Assembly: GCF_001022965.1 (NCBI RefSeq)
Contig: NZ_LECZ01000026.1
Span: forward strand, 1,024,496 to 1,088,495
DNA: 64,000 nucleotides
Source of the DNA: Enterobacter genomosp. O
GTDB lineage: Bacteria > Pseudomonadota > Gammaproteobacteria > Enterobacterales > Enterobacteriaceae
Direction: 5' to 3'
Shown here: positions 17,424 through 25,163 of the stretch, piece after piece
Layout: the number at the start of each line of letters is the position of its first letter
How positions within the stretch are numbered: position 1 is the first letter of the stretch
Translations under genes and position numbers: made by a program
Notes under the pieces: generated by a model
Told to the model about the DNA's origin: nothing
Databases searched by the model: none
Seen by the model: the letters and a program-made list of their open reading frames with translations, nothing else

Positions 17424-18413
17424 ATGAAAATCAACATCGATATCAGCGTCATCATTCCTGCCTTCAATGCAGTTGACAGCATCGGGGCTCTGGTCCATAC
17501 ACTGCTTGGCGAAACAACGCTCAGTACTGAAATCATTGTTGTGGATGACGGTTCAACCGACGAAACATGGACGCTACTCAGCGCCATTACAGATGAACGG
17601 CTTATTCTCATTCGTCAGGAAAATCAGGGCGTGTATGCTGCCCGTAATGCTGCACTGGCGATTCACCGTGGTGAATGGGTGGTGTTCCTGGATGCGGATG
17701 ACCGGGTTGCGGCAGATTTTCTGCAGGAGCGGCTGCGCACAGCCCGCGAAGCACAGGCCGATGTCGTCCTTTTCAATGCCCGGCATACAGACAGCGCCGG
17801 ACATCTGCGGCATACCGTTCACCGCAGACAGCCTTACGGTCAGACGCTGACGGGTCAGCAGTGGATACGCCATTGCGTCAGTCAGAGGGAATGGCCGCAT
17901 TATCTGTGGCTGCAGATAATCCGTTCAGCGTATATTCGCGAGCATGACCTGCGATTCCAGGAAGGGAAAAGCCACAAGGACATTCTCTGGACGATACAGC
18001 TTGCCGCCGCAGATGGCCGATTTTATTTCTCTGACAGACAGGATTACCTGTGGGTGAATAACCCGGCGTCAATTACCCACCGCCCGGATTATTACGATAT
18101 CCGCGCGTTCAGCTATTGCGACGTGATTGCAGATATTCTGGCACTCAGTACACAGACGCAGTACCGATCTGTCAGACGAGCGCTGGTCAGGCATGCGCTG
18201 GTGGAAAGCCGCCATTTTCTGGGCCTGTACCGGCGCAGGGTGAATGACCGGCTGGCGGTCCGGGCGCGTTTTCGTGCGCGGATAGCCTTTCGCCATCTGG
18301 TATCCGGCGTGAGCAACCTGAGCGATGTCTTTTTCCTCCTGAAGCTGGTCCGCAATATTTATCTGCCTGGTGTCCGCAATACTCCCGCAGCCGTTTCGCA
18401 GGTGCGGCGTTAA
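17424..18413 (+). CDS. Family 2 (GT-A) glycosyltransferase
   Basis: 329 aa. The N-terminal GT2 domain is clear: VSVI-type first strand (ISVIIPAFNAVDSI), IIVVDDGSTDETW near residue 40, NQGVYAARNAAL near 73 and the DxD region VVFLDADDRV near 91. The C-terminal part is basic and helical without obvious membrane helices. It should transfer a sugar from a nucleotide donor to an envelope glycan acceptor; the sugar is not predictable. The next gene starts 3 bp after its stop, implying translational coupling. No polysaccharide cluster surrounds it. Confidence 0.88.
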   Translation: MKINIDISVIIPAFNAVDSIGALVHTLLGETTLSTEIIVVDDGSTDETWTLLSAITDERLILIRQENQGVYAARNAALAIHRGEWVVFLDADDRVAADFLQERLRTAREAQADVVLFNARHTDSAGHLRHTVHRRQPYGQTLTGQQWIRHCVSQREWPHYLWLQIIRSAYIREHDLRFQEGKSHKDILWTIQLAAADGRFYFSDRQDYLWVNNPASITHRPDYYDIRAFSYCDVIADILALSTQTQYRSVRRALVRHALVESRHFLGLYRRRVNDRLAVRARFRARIAFRHLVSGVSNLSDVFFLLKLVRNIYLPGVRNTPAAVSQVRR

Positions 18414-18416
18414 TCC

Positions 18417-18872
18417 ATGGATATCGCAACGCTTCTGGCGCGGTCGTGGCAAACTGCGACAACGGGTGATGACTCCATTCGCTCCGCCAGGGATATCGTC
18501 GAACACTGGTATGATAAAGGCGGTGACCTCACCCGACGGACCCGACGGTTTATGCTGCGGGAATGCCTGTGGATAGCCGCACATTACCGGGACACTGAAA
18601 CGGTACTCACCCGACAGTTTCGCCTGCTGGCCGTGTTACTGTATCTGGGCGGTTATTTTCCGAAAGGAAATGTCGACGGTATGCTCCCGGAGAAATGTTT
18701 CATTTTACTGAACGCCCCGGAATTAAGCCCCATCCTGACAGACGATACGGCCCCTGATGTTCTGGCGGCGTCCTGCCACACCCTCTTCTACCTCAGACGG
18801 ATATCTCCGTTAAGGTGTTACCACCATACGCGCTGTCTGAGCGAACATCTTTTTCAACTAATGGAGATCTGA
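18417..18872 (+). CDS. Hypothetical protein coupled to the glycosyltransferase, 151 aa
   Basis: Not recognised. 151 aa, mostly helical, with no signal peptide; it includes a hydrophobic segment RLLAVLLYLGGYFP near residue 70 that is too short for a sure membrane span. It begins 3 bp after the GT2 stop (TAATCCATG), so the two are almost certainly co-translated and may act together. It is followed by a long hairpin and the convergent toxin gene. Confidence 0.6.
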   Translation: MDIATLLARSWQTATTGDDSIRSARDIVEHWYDKGGDLTRRTRRFMLRECLWIAAHYRDTETVLTRQFRLLAVLLYLGGYFPKGNVDGMLPEKCFILLNAPELSPILTDDTAPDVLAASCHTLFYLRRISPLRCYHHTRCLSEHLFQLMEI

Positions 18873-18908
18873 TAAAAGCGCCAGTCTTTGTACTGGTACC
18901 TGAGGGGC

Positions 18909-18939
18909 TGATCGCTGACGGTGTTGGCGTCAACGATCA
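18909..18939. repeat. Imperfect inverted repeat between convergent genes
   Basis: TGATCG-c-TGACG, a 7-nt loop, then CGTCA-a-CGATCA: 11 paired bases with one internal mismatch. It lies between the stop of the 151-aa gene and the stop of the cbtA-like toxin. No T tract follows on either side, so it may be a weak terminator, an mRNA 3' stabiliser or a protein site. Confidence 0.5.
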
Positions 18940-18951
18940 GGGCTAACGTCA

Positions 18952-19326
18952 TTATTTCCCTCCGCTGAATCTGCCACCTGTGATGTCAGTAACGGTTTTA
19001 TATCCCTTGCGGGTCATCAGCCCGGTAGCCTTCCGGTCTCGGAGCATATCAAGGCTGCCGATAAACGGAGACTGCTCTTTCACGCTGAAGCCGTGACGGT
19101 CAGTACGCACCAGGTCGTACTTTTCCACGATAAAATTCACCGCGTCACACAGTGAGATTCCCGCATCAATGTGTTTCTGGATCATACTGTCGTTGCCAAA
19201 CGGTGTGTCGTTGAGGGTAAGGCCGTAGTGTTGCTCCAGCAGATACTCCAGTAATTTTTGCCAGATTTTGACTGATGACAGACGTGACGATGCCGCCCTT
19301 TGAGGGGGCAGGGATTGTATTTGCAT
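18952..19326 (-). CDS. cbtA: CbtA/YpjF/YkfI-family toxin (type IV toxin-antitoxin)
   Basis: 124 aa from the ATG at 19326 (a GTG nine bases upstream is possible). Family blocks are intact: [47 protein letters not shown] and [13 protein letters not shown]. The toxin inhibits polymerisation of FtsZ and MreB in the cytoplasm. The antitoxin gene precedes it by 38 bp, in the usual yeeU-yeeV/yfjZ-ypjF order of CP4 prophages. It is the last gene of the leftward prophage set. No key region is missing. Confidence 0.93.
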   Translation of the reverse strand: MQIQSLPPQRAASSRLSSVKIWQKLLEYLLEQHYGLTLNDTPFGNDSMIQKHIDAGISLCDAVNFIVEKYDLVRTDRHGFSVKEQSPFIGSLDMLRDRKATGLMTRKGYKTVTDITGGRFSGGK

Positions 19327-19364
19327 GGTTTGCACTCTTTTGACGAAGGAAAAGCGTCCGGGGT

Positions 19365-19724
19365 TTATGCGGTTGTTGCAGACGCCGGATAAATTACGAT
19401 ATACAAATAGCCACAGGAACCGAGCGTATCGGCCTTACATATCAGCCCTTTTGCATGGAGCGTGATGCAGCGCTGAATGCGGGGCATGAGTTCGCTGCTG
19501 GTCAGCATGAGCTCCATCTGCTTCATCAGTAACGGAAATGCCTGGTCCAGATGGCGTAAATCTGAGTCATTAAATGTCCCGGTGGTGCTGGCGCGGTCAG
19601 CAAGGTAATGCAGGCGGTTACCCTCCTGTACCAGCCGGGCACCAAAACATGGCGTGACGTTGCGTCTGAGGCCCCACCAGGGTTCCGCGATGTTATGGTT
19701 GATTACACGGGTTGCTTTCTGCAT
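19365..19724 (-). CDS. cbeA: CbeA/YfjZ/YeeU-family antitoxin
   Basis: 119 aa. The family signature is strong: [33 protein letters not shown] and the C-terminal [15 protein letters not shown]. In type IV systems this antitoxin stabilises FtsZ/MreB filaments rather than binding the toxin. The N-terminus ([15 protein letters not shown]) is slightly longer than in YfjZ. It lies between the DUF987 gene (22 bp) and the toxin (38 bp), as in other CP4-type prophages. Confidence 0.93.
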   Translation of the reverse strand: MQKATRVINHNIAEPWWGLRRNVTPCFGARLVQEGNRLHYLADRASTTGTFNDSDLRHLDQAFPLLMKQMELMLTSSELMPRIQRCITLHAKGLICKADTLGSCGYLYIVIYPASATTA

Positions 19725-19746
19725 GTAAGTACTCCTTAACGGTGAG

Positions 19747-19968
19747 TTAATTCAGGGTGACGCTGCGCAGGATCACATACGGACCGTTGCGGTCCTGTCG
19801 ACGTTCAGCAAACACGGCCAGTACACCCCGGATATCCTGCACTTCCCTGCCGTAGTAATGGCAGATACTGCCGGACCACTTATATTTCCCGATACAGAAG
19901 CGAAACAGCCGGGACTCAGAATGCTGGCGGTATATCGCCATTGCCTGACGTTTGCTGATGATTTTCAT
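19747..19968 (-). CDS. DUF987 (YeeT/YkfH-type) protein, 73 aa
   Basis: 73 aa from the ATG at 19968, which has a GGAGAG site; an upstream extension overlaps the radC-like gene and is unlikely. The start MKIISKRQAMAIYRQHSESRLF is the DUF987 signature. These small proteins always sit between the RadC-like gene and the CbeA antitoxin in CP4 elements; their function is unknown. Spacing is 13 bp from the gene before and 22 bp to the one after. Confidence 0.88.
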   Translation of the reverse strand: MKIISKRQAMAIYRQHSESRLFRFCIGKYKWSGSICHYYGREVQDIRGVLAVFAERRQDRNGPYVILRSVTLN

Positions 19969-19981
19969 CGTTATTCTCTCC

Positions 19982-20464
19982 CTAAAGCCAGCCACGCTCG
20001 GCAAACGAGACGATGTCCATGCCTCCCACTACCAGGTGGTCCAGCAGACAGATATCCACGAGTTTAAGTGCCTGCTTCAGATGGTCAGTAAGCAATCTGT
20101 CGGCATGGCTGGGTTCGGCATAACCTGACGGATGATTGTGTGAAAGCACGATGGCAGCCGCGTTGTATTTCAGTGCTGCCTTTATCACTTCACGGGGATG
20201 TACCTGCGTATGGTTGATGGTGCCGGTGAAGAGCGTTTCATGGGCAATAAGACGATGCTGGTTATCGAGGAAGAGCACCATGAATACTTCACGCTCCAGT
20301 GTGGCGAGCTGCAGGCGAAGCCAGTCGCGAACTGCATGGCTGGAGGTAAATGCCTCGCCGGGCTCGCGTAACTGGCGTTCCAGCAGGGTCAGAGCGCGTC
20401 TGATGGTGCGCTGCGCGGTGGGAGATATTCCCCCGCTGTCAGGGGGACACGTGGTGATATTCAT
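19982..20464 (-). CDS. RadC-like JAB/MPN-domain protein (YfjY/YeeS/YkfG type)
   Basis: 160 aa. The JAMM metal motif is complete: [16 protein letters not shown] with the two histidines, serine and aspartate, near residues 107-122. The lead-in [15 protein letters not shown] is the usual first strand. The fold is a zinc metalloprotease/nuclease type; in CP4 prophages its function is unproven despite the RadC name. Its ATG overlaps by 4 bases the stop of a broken small gene upstream, implying former translational coupling. Confidence 0.92.
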   Translation of the reverse strand: MNITTCPPDSGGISPTAQRTIRRALTLLERQLREPGEAFTSSHAVRDWLRLQLATLEREVFMVLFLDNQHRLIAHETLFTGTINHTQVHPREVIKAALKYNAAAIVLSHNHPSGYAEPSHADRLLTDHLKQALKLVDICLLDHLVVGGMDIVSFAERGWL

Positions 20465-20694
20465 TTGCTTTTCCTGTCTTTTGACGCGTTGGGAGGAAAT
20501 GTGTTGTACAGTTTTTCGGCAACGACGAACTCGTCGTGCAGGGATTCAAACCATCACCAGATATGGAAGAGAGGGGTACCCGTCAGGAAATGCAGGAAGG
20601 GTTCGTCGGTCACAAGGTCACCGTCCTCATCCCTGACCGTTGTATTCCTCAGCGTATCCCACAGGGCATTAAGGTGAGACAGTTCATACGGCAT
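20461..20694 (-). pseudogene. Small prophage gene interrupted by an in-frame TGA
   Basis: A 78-codon frame starting MPYELSHLNALWDTLRN runs to a stop that overlaps the radC-like ATG (ATGA). Codon 47 is TGA (after PLFHIW); reading continues without other stops as [16 protein letters not shown] single CGA-to-TGA or TGG-to-TGA change would explain it. Perfect spacing with both neighbours shows the frame was a real gene of this operon. Alternatives are a sequencing error or readthrough. I do not recognise the family. Confidence 0.65.
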
Positions 20695-20704
20695 GGCGGG
20701 ATGC

Positions 20705-21184
20705 TCAGTCGATAATGCGCATGATGGCGCTGCATTCTGCGTGGTTCAGCGCATAGTCACGCAGACGCCAGTAATGTTCCGTCATGGAGTCGCATTCCGT
20801 GCGGCAAGCGTGATGACTGTAAGCGATAAGACAGACTGCAATCCCTGCAGCTTCGGCGCTCATGTCTGAGGCGTTGCCGTTCATGGCGTTGAACAGCGAC
20901 CAGAAGACATCGTTGTCCGTTTCCGGAACCATGAAGGCCCCGCCGTTGCTGAGAGTATAAAAATTCCAGACACCGCCGCTGTAGTCAGCGCAGAACCGAT
21001 CCATCCAAGCAAAGACCTGCGGTTCAAGGGTTATCCACTGCGGGATGTTGCCAAAGTGCTGCGGCCAGAACTCCACACGCTGTTCGTCTGGTACGGGCGC
21101 GGCTGTCAGAGCATGTGCAGAACCGTTATCGTCAGCCTGCAGAGGTAGCTGATTTTTATCGTTAATATTAATCATGTCGGTCAT
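20705..21184 (-). CDS. Antirestriction protein, ArdB/KlcA/YfjX family
   Basis: 159 aa. The core RVEFWPQHFGNIPQWITLEPQ is broken here only by length; the family pattern FWPQHFG, FCADYSGGVWNFYTLSNGGAFM and AGIAVCLIAYSHHA is complete. ArdB-type proteins protect incoming DNA from type I restriction without mimicking DNA. The position between DUF932 and the RadC-like set matches CP4-57 yfjX. A second ATG three codons in is also possible. Confidence 0.92.
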   Translation of the reverse strand: MTDMININDKNQLPLQADDNGSAHALTAAPVPDEQRVEFWPQHFGNIPQWITLEPQVFAWMDRFCADYSGGVWNFYTLSNGGAFMVPETDNDVFWSLFNAMNGNASDMSAEAAGIAVCLIAYSHHACRTECDSMTEHYWRLRDYALNHAECSAIMRIID

Positions 21185-21263
21185 GTTAATTTTTCCTTAT
21201 GCATGGAGATGTTGAATGGAAGACTCGGGCCGGGGATTGATTTCGGTGGCGGGGCGCGGGTTA

Positions 21264-22085
21264 TTACCCGCCCAACAGGCCCATCATGTTTTCGGCCATC
21301 ACCCAGAGCGCACGGTTTAACTTAACGTCGCCATCAATCCCGTTTACTGCGCGGGTATGGGTACGTTTACCCTGCGCGGTACGGCCACTTAGCCCGCCTT
21401 TCAGCAGGTTTTCCTGAATGCGCTGGTAGGTAGTCCACAGGTCATCGCTCTCGTCCTGCCAGCGGCGAGGTGCAAGGATTTGCGATTCAGTCACTGGCTG
21501 GTACTCTTCCCCAAAACGGTAGGCCAGCGCCGCTTTAGCAAGTGCATGCTGTGCTGGTGACGGGAGTTGCAGGGACTGCATAGCGTCACGTTTCTCTTCC
21601 ACCCGGTCAAAGACGCTGAGCACCTCATAGGCACCCTCAATCACCTTCCCGACGACATCCCCCCTGTGTGGCACGCGGATCTCGCCAAACGACTGTCCGC
21701 AGACGAGCGAATTAGTGCAGACACTTCGGAATATCCCCGGCAGTAACTGAAAACTCGACGCGCCATCGTGCGAATTCAGAATGATGATTTCCGGCACCTG
21801 CTGACCGTTTATCTGACCGGCACGACGCAGGCGCAGCATATGCTTTGTATGTTCCCGTCGGCTCTGGTCGCGCACTCGTGACTGACAGGCAAAGAATGGC
21901 CGGAACCCTTCGCGTTTAAGGTTCTCCAGCAGGGTGATCGTGGGTATGTAGGTGTACTTTTCGCTTCTGGAGTCGTGCTTGTCTTCCCCGAAGATGCTGG
22001 GGACATGCTGCATCAGTTCTTCGTGGGTTAAGGGACGGTCACGGCGAATCTGGTTCACCCGACCAAAACGGCTGGCTAATCGCAT
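21264..22085 (-). CDS. DUF932 protein (YfjQ/YafZ type)
   Basis: 273 aa. DUF932 hallmarks are ASRFG near the N-terminus, PTITLLENLKREGF, MLRLRR, EIIILNSHDGASSFQL and FRSVCTNSLVCG, followed by RVPHRGDVVGKVIEGAYEV. It is conserved in CP4 prophages and plasmids next to antirestriction genes; its molecular function is not established. A minus-strand terminator lies between this gene and the 70-aa gene upstream, so a separate promoter probably drives the DUF932-to-cbtA set. Confidence 0.9.
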   Translation of the reverse strand: MRLASRFGRVNQIRRDRPLTHEELMQHVPSIFGEDKHDSRSEKYTYIPTITLLENLKREGFRPFFACQSRVRDQSRREHTKHMLRLRRAGQINGQQVPEIIILNSHDGASSFQLLPGIFRSVCTNSLVCGQSFGEIRVPHRGDVVGKVIEGAYEVLSVFDRVEEKRDAMQSLQLPSPAQHALAKAALAYRFGEEYQPVTESQILAPRRWQDESDDLWTTYQRIQENLLKGGLSGRTAQGKRTHTRAVNGIDGDVKLNRALWVMAENMMGLLGG

Positions 22086-22120
22086 AGTTGATTCCTCATC
22101 TGGTTAATCTGAAGGCATAA

Positions 22121-22156
22121 AAGCAAAAGCCCCTGCTCCGTGAGGAGGCAGGGGCT
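22121..22156 (-). terminator. Rho-independent terminator before DUF932 gene
   Basis: On the minus strand, a 9-bp stem AGCCCCTGC/GCAGGGGCT with an 11-nt loop is followed by TTTGCTTTT. It ends the transcript of the 70-aa and exported-protein genes and separates them from the DUF932 operon. Confidence 0.75.
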
Positions 22157-22191
22157 GGATGTGTTGTTCTCAATGAACGGATAGGGCGGGA

Positions 22192-22404
22192 TTACAGCGT
22201 ATCCAGAATCTTCAGTATCTGCGCCATCAGGGCGGAGATAAGTGCAGTGACCAGCAACGTGACCGCTTCCCGGGCTGTATCAATGCAGTCGTCATCGTAA
22301 CCGGCCTGACGAAAGCGGATTTCAATATACTGCCGGGCATGATGTCCGCCGCACCAGGTCAGCGCCTGGCTCAGGGCGGTCACCAGCATTTTCAGAAAGG
22401 TCAT
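22192..22404 (-). CDS. Small hypothetical protein, 70 aa
   Basis: Not recognised. From the ATG at 22404 the product is 70 aa: an N-terminal amphipathic segment (MTFLKMLVTALSQAL), a middle containing CGGHHARQYIEIRF and an acidic stretch, and a hydrophobic C-terminal helix (VTLLVTALISALMAQILKIL) that could be membrane-associated. It ends before a strong terminator and follows the two exported proteins. An earlier in-frame start would give 86 aa. Confidence 0.5.
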   Translation of the reverse strand: MTFLKMLVTALSQALTWCGGHHARQYIEIRFRQAGYDDDCIDTAREAVTLLVTALISALMAQILKILDTL

Positions 22405-22488
22405 AGGATTTACTCTGGACTGCGCAGCGGCAGCCCGTTGGTCATGTGGCATTTTTTAGGTTGGGAAACGTTAATCAGGGGCGGGGAC

Positions 22489-22848
22489 TCAGTGGTAAGT
22501 GTAACGCCATCCCCCCTTATCAGTAGTGACGACGACTTCTGAAGCCACGCAGTTATTATAAAAACTCACGCTGACGGACTGCCCGTAACGCAGGGTGGCA
22601 GGCAAAATAGTTTCTTTATTACTGGAGTACAGATATTTCTGGTTGGCAATGCGACAGTTTCCCCGGTTCACGTCAATATTTTCGACTTTCACGGTGTTAT
22701 CCAGTGCAGTGACCACGACCGTGACGTAGCGTGTTCCGGCAGGGTGAACCTGATTACTGGTCTCCACTTTGATGGATGGCGTTGGCTCTGCCAGCGCCAG
22801 GGCTGATAGTGCAAACAGTGCGGGCACCAGCATGTGTTTAAATTTCAT
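22489..22848 (-). CDS. Exported hypothetical protein, 119 aa
   Basis: A signal peptide is clear (MKFKHMLVPALFALSALALA, cleavage before EPTPS). The mature ~99 residues are beta-rich with two cysteines (NRGNC, YNNC) that could form a disulphide in the periplasm. No family recognised; exported proteins occupy a similar place (yfjT) in CP4-57. It lies 54 bp after the other exported protein on the same strand, and the two are probably co-expressed. Confidence 0.65.
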   Translation of the reverse strand: MKFKHMLVPALFALSALALAEPTPSIKVETSNQVHPAGTRYVTVVVTALDNTVKVENIDVNRGNCRIANQKYLYSSNKETILPATLRYGQSVSVSFYNNCVASEVVVTTDKGGWRYTYH

Positions 22849-22902
22849 AAACTGTTCCTTTTAAAAATAACGTAATCAACAGGTATTAAATTCAGATGCA
22901 GG

Positions 22903-23367
22903 CTAGAGTGCATCTTTACCCACGCAGCCGTGGGTCCCGAATACTGGCAATACCTTTGCTGCCCCAGCCAGCGTGAATGTGGCATCCTTAACACCGTCTC
23001 CGGTTACTGAGACCTGTTTGCCATTACGTAGCTGAGCCCAGGCCAGCGCCAGGTTATTACCGCCCACTCGACTGCCAGATTCGCTGATGTCGATGGGGGC
23101 TCCACCGTCGATACTGACCTGAAGGCTTTTATCTTCATCCATACTGACCTGATGCCCGCTGGCGTCAGTGAATATGACCGTGGCCGGTTGCGAGCCGTAA
23201 TCCTCACAGGTCAGAGACAGTTGCGATTGACTTTCCCCATTGATAACAAACTCTGATACTCCCTGGCCCCAGCCCCGGGTCCAGGTGGTTTGATTACCGA
23301 AGGCCATTGCCACTGCCGGTACCAGCGCACAGGTCAGTAGTAAAGGGTGAATCATTTTTCTGTTCAT
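22903..23367 (-). CDS. Exported hypothetical protein, 154 aa (YfjT-like position)
   Basis: A signal peptide (MNRKMIHPLLLTCALVPAVAMA) precedes FGNQTTWTRGWGQGVSEF. The mature domain is beta-rich with two cysteines (LTCEDYG and HGCVG) able to form a disulphide. It starts the two-gene exported set downstream of an intergenic region with a palindrome. By position it may correspond to CP4-57 yfjT; the sequence alone does not prove it. Function is unknown. Confidence 0.65.
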   Translation of the reverse strand: MNRKMIHPLLLTCALVPAVAMAFGNQTTWTRGWGQGVSEFVINGESQSQLSLTCEDYGSQPATVIFTDASGHQVSMDEDKSLQVSIDGGAPIDISESGSRVGGNNLALAWAQLRNGKQVSVTGDGVKDATFTLAGAAKVLPVFGTHGCVGKDAL

Positions 23368-23500
23368 TTTTGTGCACCTCTGGTTTTCGTAAAACGCTAC
23401 CCGGAAAGGGTATCTGCATGATTTTTAGTAGAAGACAGACAGTCATAAGCATCCCGTTGGGATTTTATAGCTGCAAAAAAGAAGGGGATAACGATGAAAT

Positions 23501-23550
23501 TCGATCGAACCGATCGACAAAATTGATCGTGGTTCAGTAAATATATTTAC
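23501..23550. promoter_or_regulatory. Candidate operator upstream of the exported-protein genes
   Basis: Contains AACCGATCGA (23508-23517) followed by AAAATTGATC (23519-23528), both also present at 17000-17025. A perfect 14-bp palindrome GTAAATATATTTAC follows at 23537-23550. It lies about 135-185 bp before the leftward 154-aa gene. A regulator site is the simplest reading, but no regulator is assigned. Confidence 0.4.
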
Positions 23551-23644
23551 CGTAAACCTCGCCCGAGTTTATCGATGGTCCGGTTTCACTTCAGAAGGGT
23601 GATATATATCTGAGATTTTATTGAACACAGGCTGAGGAAATGCA

Positions 23645-24790
23645 TCACTGAGGCGGTATGGCGCAGATACCGTCCTCTGTGACAGGAGGAACACTAAAAA
23701 AGCGGTTATAGAAGAGATTACAGGCTCTGTGGTCGCTAGTGTCAATGTGAAAATATTTTGCCATGTACTGGCTGAGTATATGCTGAAATTCGTCGTAGAT
23801 TTGTTGAGACCCCCGCTTGTGCTTCACCCTGATTTCATCGACTAAACGATAACATTGCTCCAGCAGGCGGTCGCCGTCGCCGTTCAGCAACGCATGAAAC
23901 GCGGCAACGGCAAATAATTCATTCGCAGGCCCGGCATTAAGCCAGATGCTGACTTCGGTACAAACCAGCGTTTCCCATAGTGACATCAAATTCAGGCGTA
24001 AGGCTTCCTCTTTTAACAGACGGGTTAGTGGAGGAAATGCGTAAATATCAGTGTCAAATAGCCTGCGTGACAGACTTAAATCAGCAAAGGCAAGATGCTT
24101 AACTCCGTACAATGCTTCCTGTACAGCATCTGAACCGTATTTATCCGTTAACGCTTTCAGTAAGGTCGATTTAACCGGTTGAGGTGTTTCCATTGCTTTT
24201 ATGCCACTCAGCACTCCTGACTGACAGCAGGGGATAAAATCCTTCATCATCCGGTTTATAGCAGCAGGTGCGATGATAATGTTTCTGGCGATATTTGCAC
24301 CGCCCTTAGAGTTAGGGTAAATGTGGCATAGCTCAAGATCCAGCCAGGGGATTAACCTTTTTGGCGTATCAGCAACTCTGTGCCCGTTCAGCGTATTATA
24401 CGTTTTCTGGTGGTCAGCTTTGCGCTGATATAACCGAATGAGGTCTGCAATATCCGTCGGACCGGTGATACTCCCCAGTCCAAGGGAATTATTTTTTAGC
24501 ATAGCTTCCACATTGAGCCAGTAAGAGTGCTTAACCAGTCTTATAATAGCATCGTCATCGATTAACCTCCGGGCTTTATCCCGATGTTCCTTACAACAAT
24601 AAAACTGATTGCGGGTTTCAGATATACTGATACCACAGGCGGGATACTGGCATATTAATGCTGCTCTTTCCGTTCGTCTGGCTGCATTTAACTGTCTGCC
24701 CTGATAATGTGCCGGGCATAGCCGTAATATCCGTTCAGCGGGTGAATGGCCGATCTGTGCCATGCAGTTATTTCTTTTACATACGGCCAT
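23645..24790 (-). CDS. Hypothetical protein with zinc-cysteine and HNH-like motifs, 381 aa
   Basis: 381 aa from the ATG at 24790. The N-terminus has two Cys/His clusters (CKRNNC with CPAHY, and CQYPACG with YCCKEHR), which look like zinc fingers. Near residue 155-175, LELCHIYPNSKGGANIARN followed by APAAINRMMKD has the H...N...N/H spacing of an HNH endonuclease core. The rest is helical. I do not recognise the family; a DNA-acting role would fit its place in the prophage. It is preceded by an AT-rich gap and transcribed leftward. Confidence 0.6.
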   Translation of the reverse strand: MAVCKRNNCMAQIGHSPAERILRLCPAHYQGRQLNAARRTERAALICQYPACGISISETRNQFYCCKEHRDKARRLIDDDAIIRLVKHSYWLNVEAMLKNNSLGLGSITGPTDIADLIRLYQRKADHQKTYNTLNGHRVADTPKRLIPWLDLELCHIYPNSKGGANIARNIIIAPAAINRMMKDFIPCCQSGVLSGIKAMETPQPVKSTLLKALTDKYGSDAVQEALYGVKHLAFADLSLSRRLFDTDIYAFPPLTRLLKEEALRLNLMSLWETLVCTEVSIWLNAGPANELFAVAAFHALLNGDGDRLLEQCYRLVDEIRVKHKRGSQQIYDEFQHILSQYMAKYFHIDTSDHRACNLFYNRFFSVPPVTEDGICAIPPQ

Positions 24791-25163
24791 AATCAAACTC
24801 TTATTTAATATAATAATATCTTTGTTTTTATTGACAATAACGGTGATGATATTTTACGTATCATTAAATATATTTATTGGTTAACATAAATTAAATATTA
24901 ATGTATTTGTCTCAAATGAGTAAGAAATACACCAGCAGAACTATTTTATTAAATTACAGGTTTTGATGGCTGTTAATGATTCATATCCACAGAGCTTTAC
25001 ACCTGCCGTCATTATCTTTTTTTACTACTGTATTCTGAGAAAACCCCGCGCAGATCGCGACCAGTAGCGACTGGCGCGGGGTTTTTGCCTCTGTGGTTGT
25101 TTTCGAAGACGTTTAACCAGTGTACGCTCTGGCCATCCGGGCCTCTGTAGTGAGATGTCCCGA
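24791..25163. other. AT-rich intergenic stretch with a strong terminator
   Basis: About 370 bp. The left 200 bp are very AT-rich and probably hold the leftward promoter of the 381-aa gene. The right end carries the terminator of the DUF3987 gene. No reading frame is supported. Confidence 0.5.
25040..25086. terminator. Rho-independent terminator after the DUF3987 gene
   Basis: The arms AAAACCCCGCGC and GCGCGGGGTTTTT enclose a second small stem (CCAG/CTGG). With A and T runs at both ends it can work in either direction; here it ends the leftward DUF3987 transcript. Confidence 0.85.
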
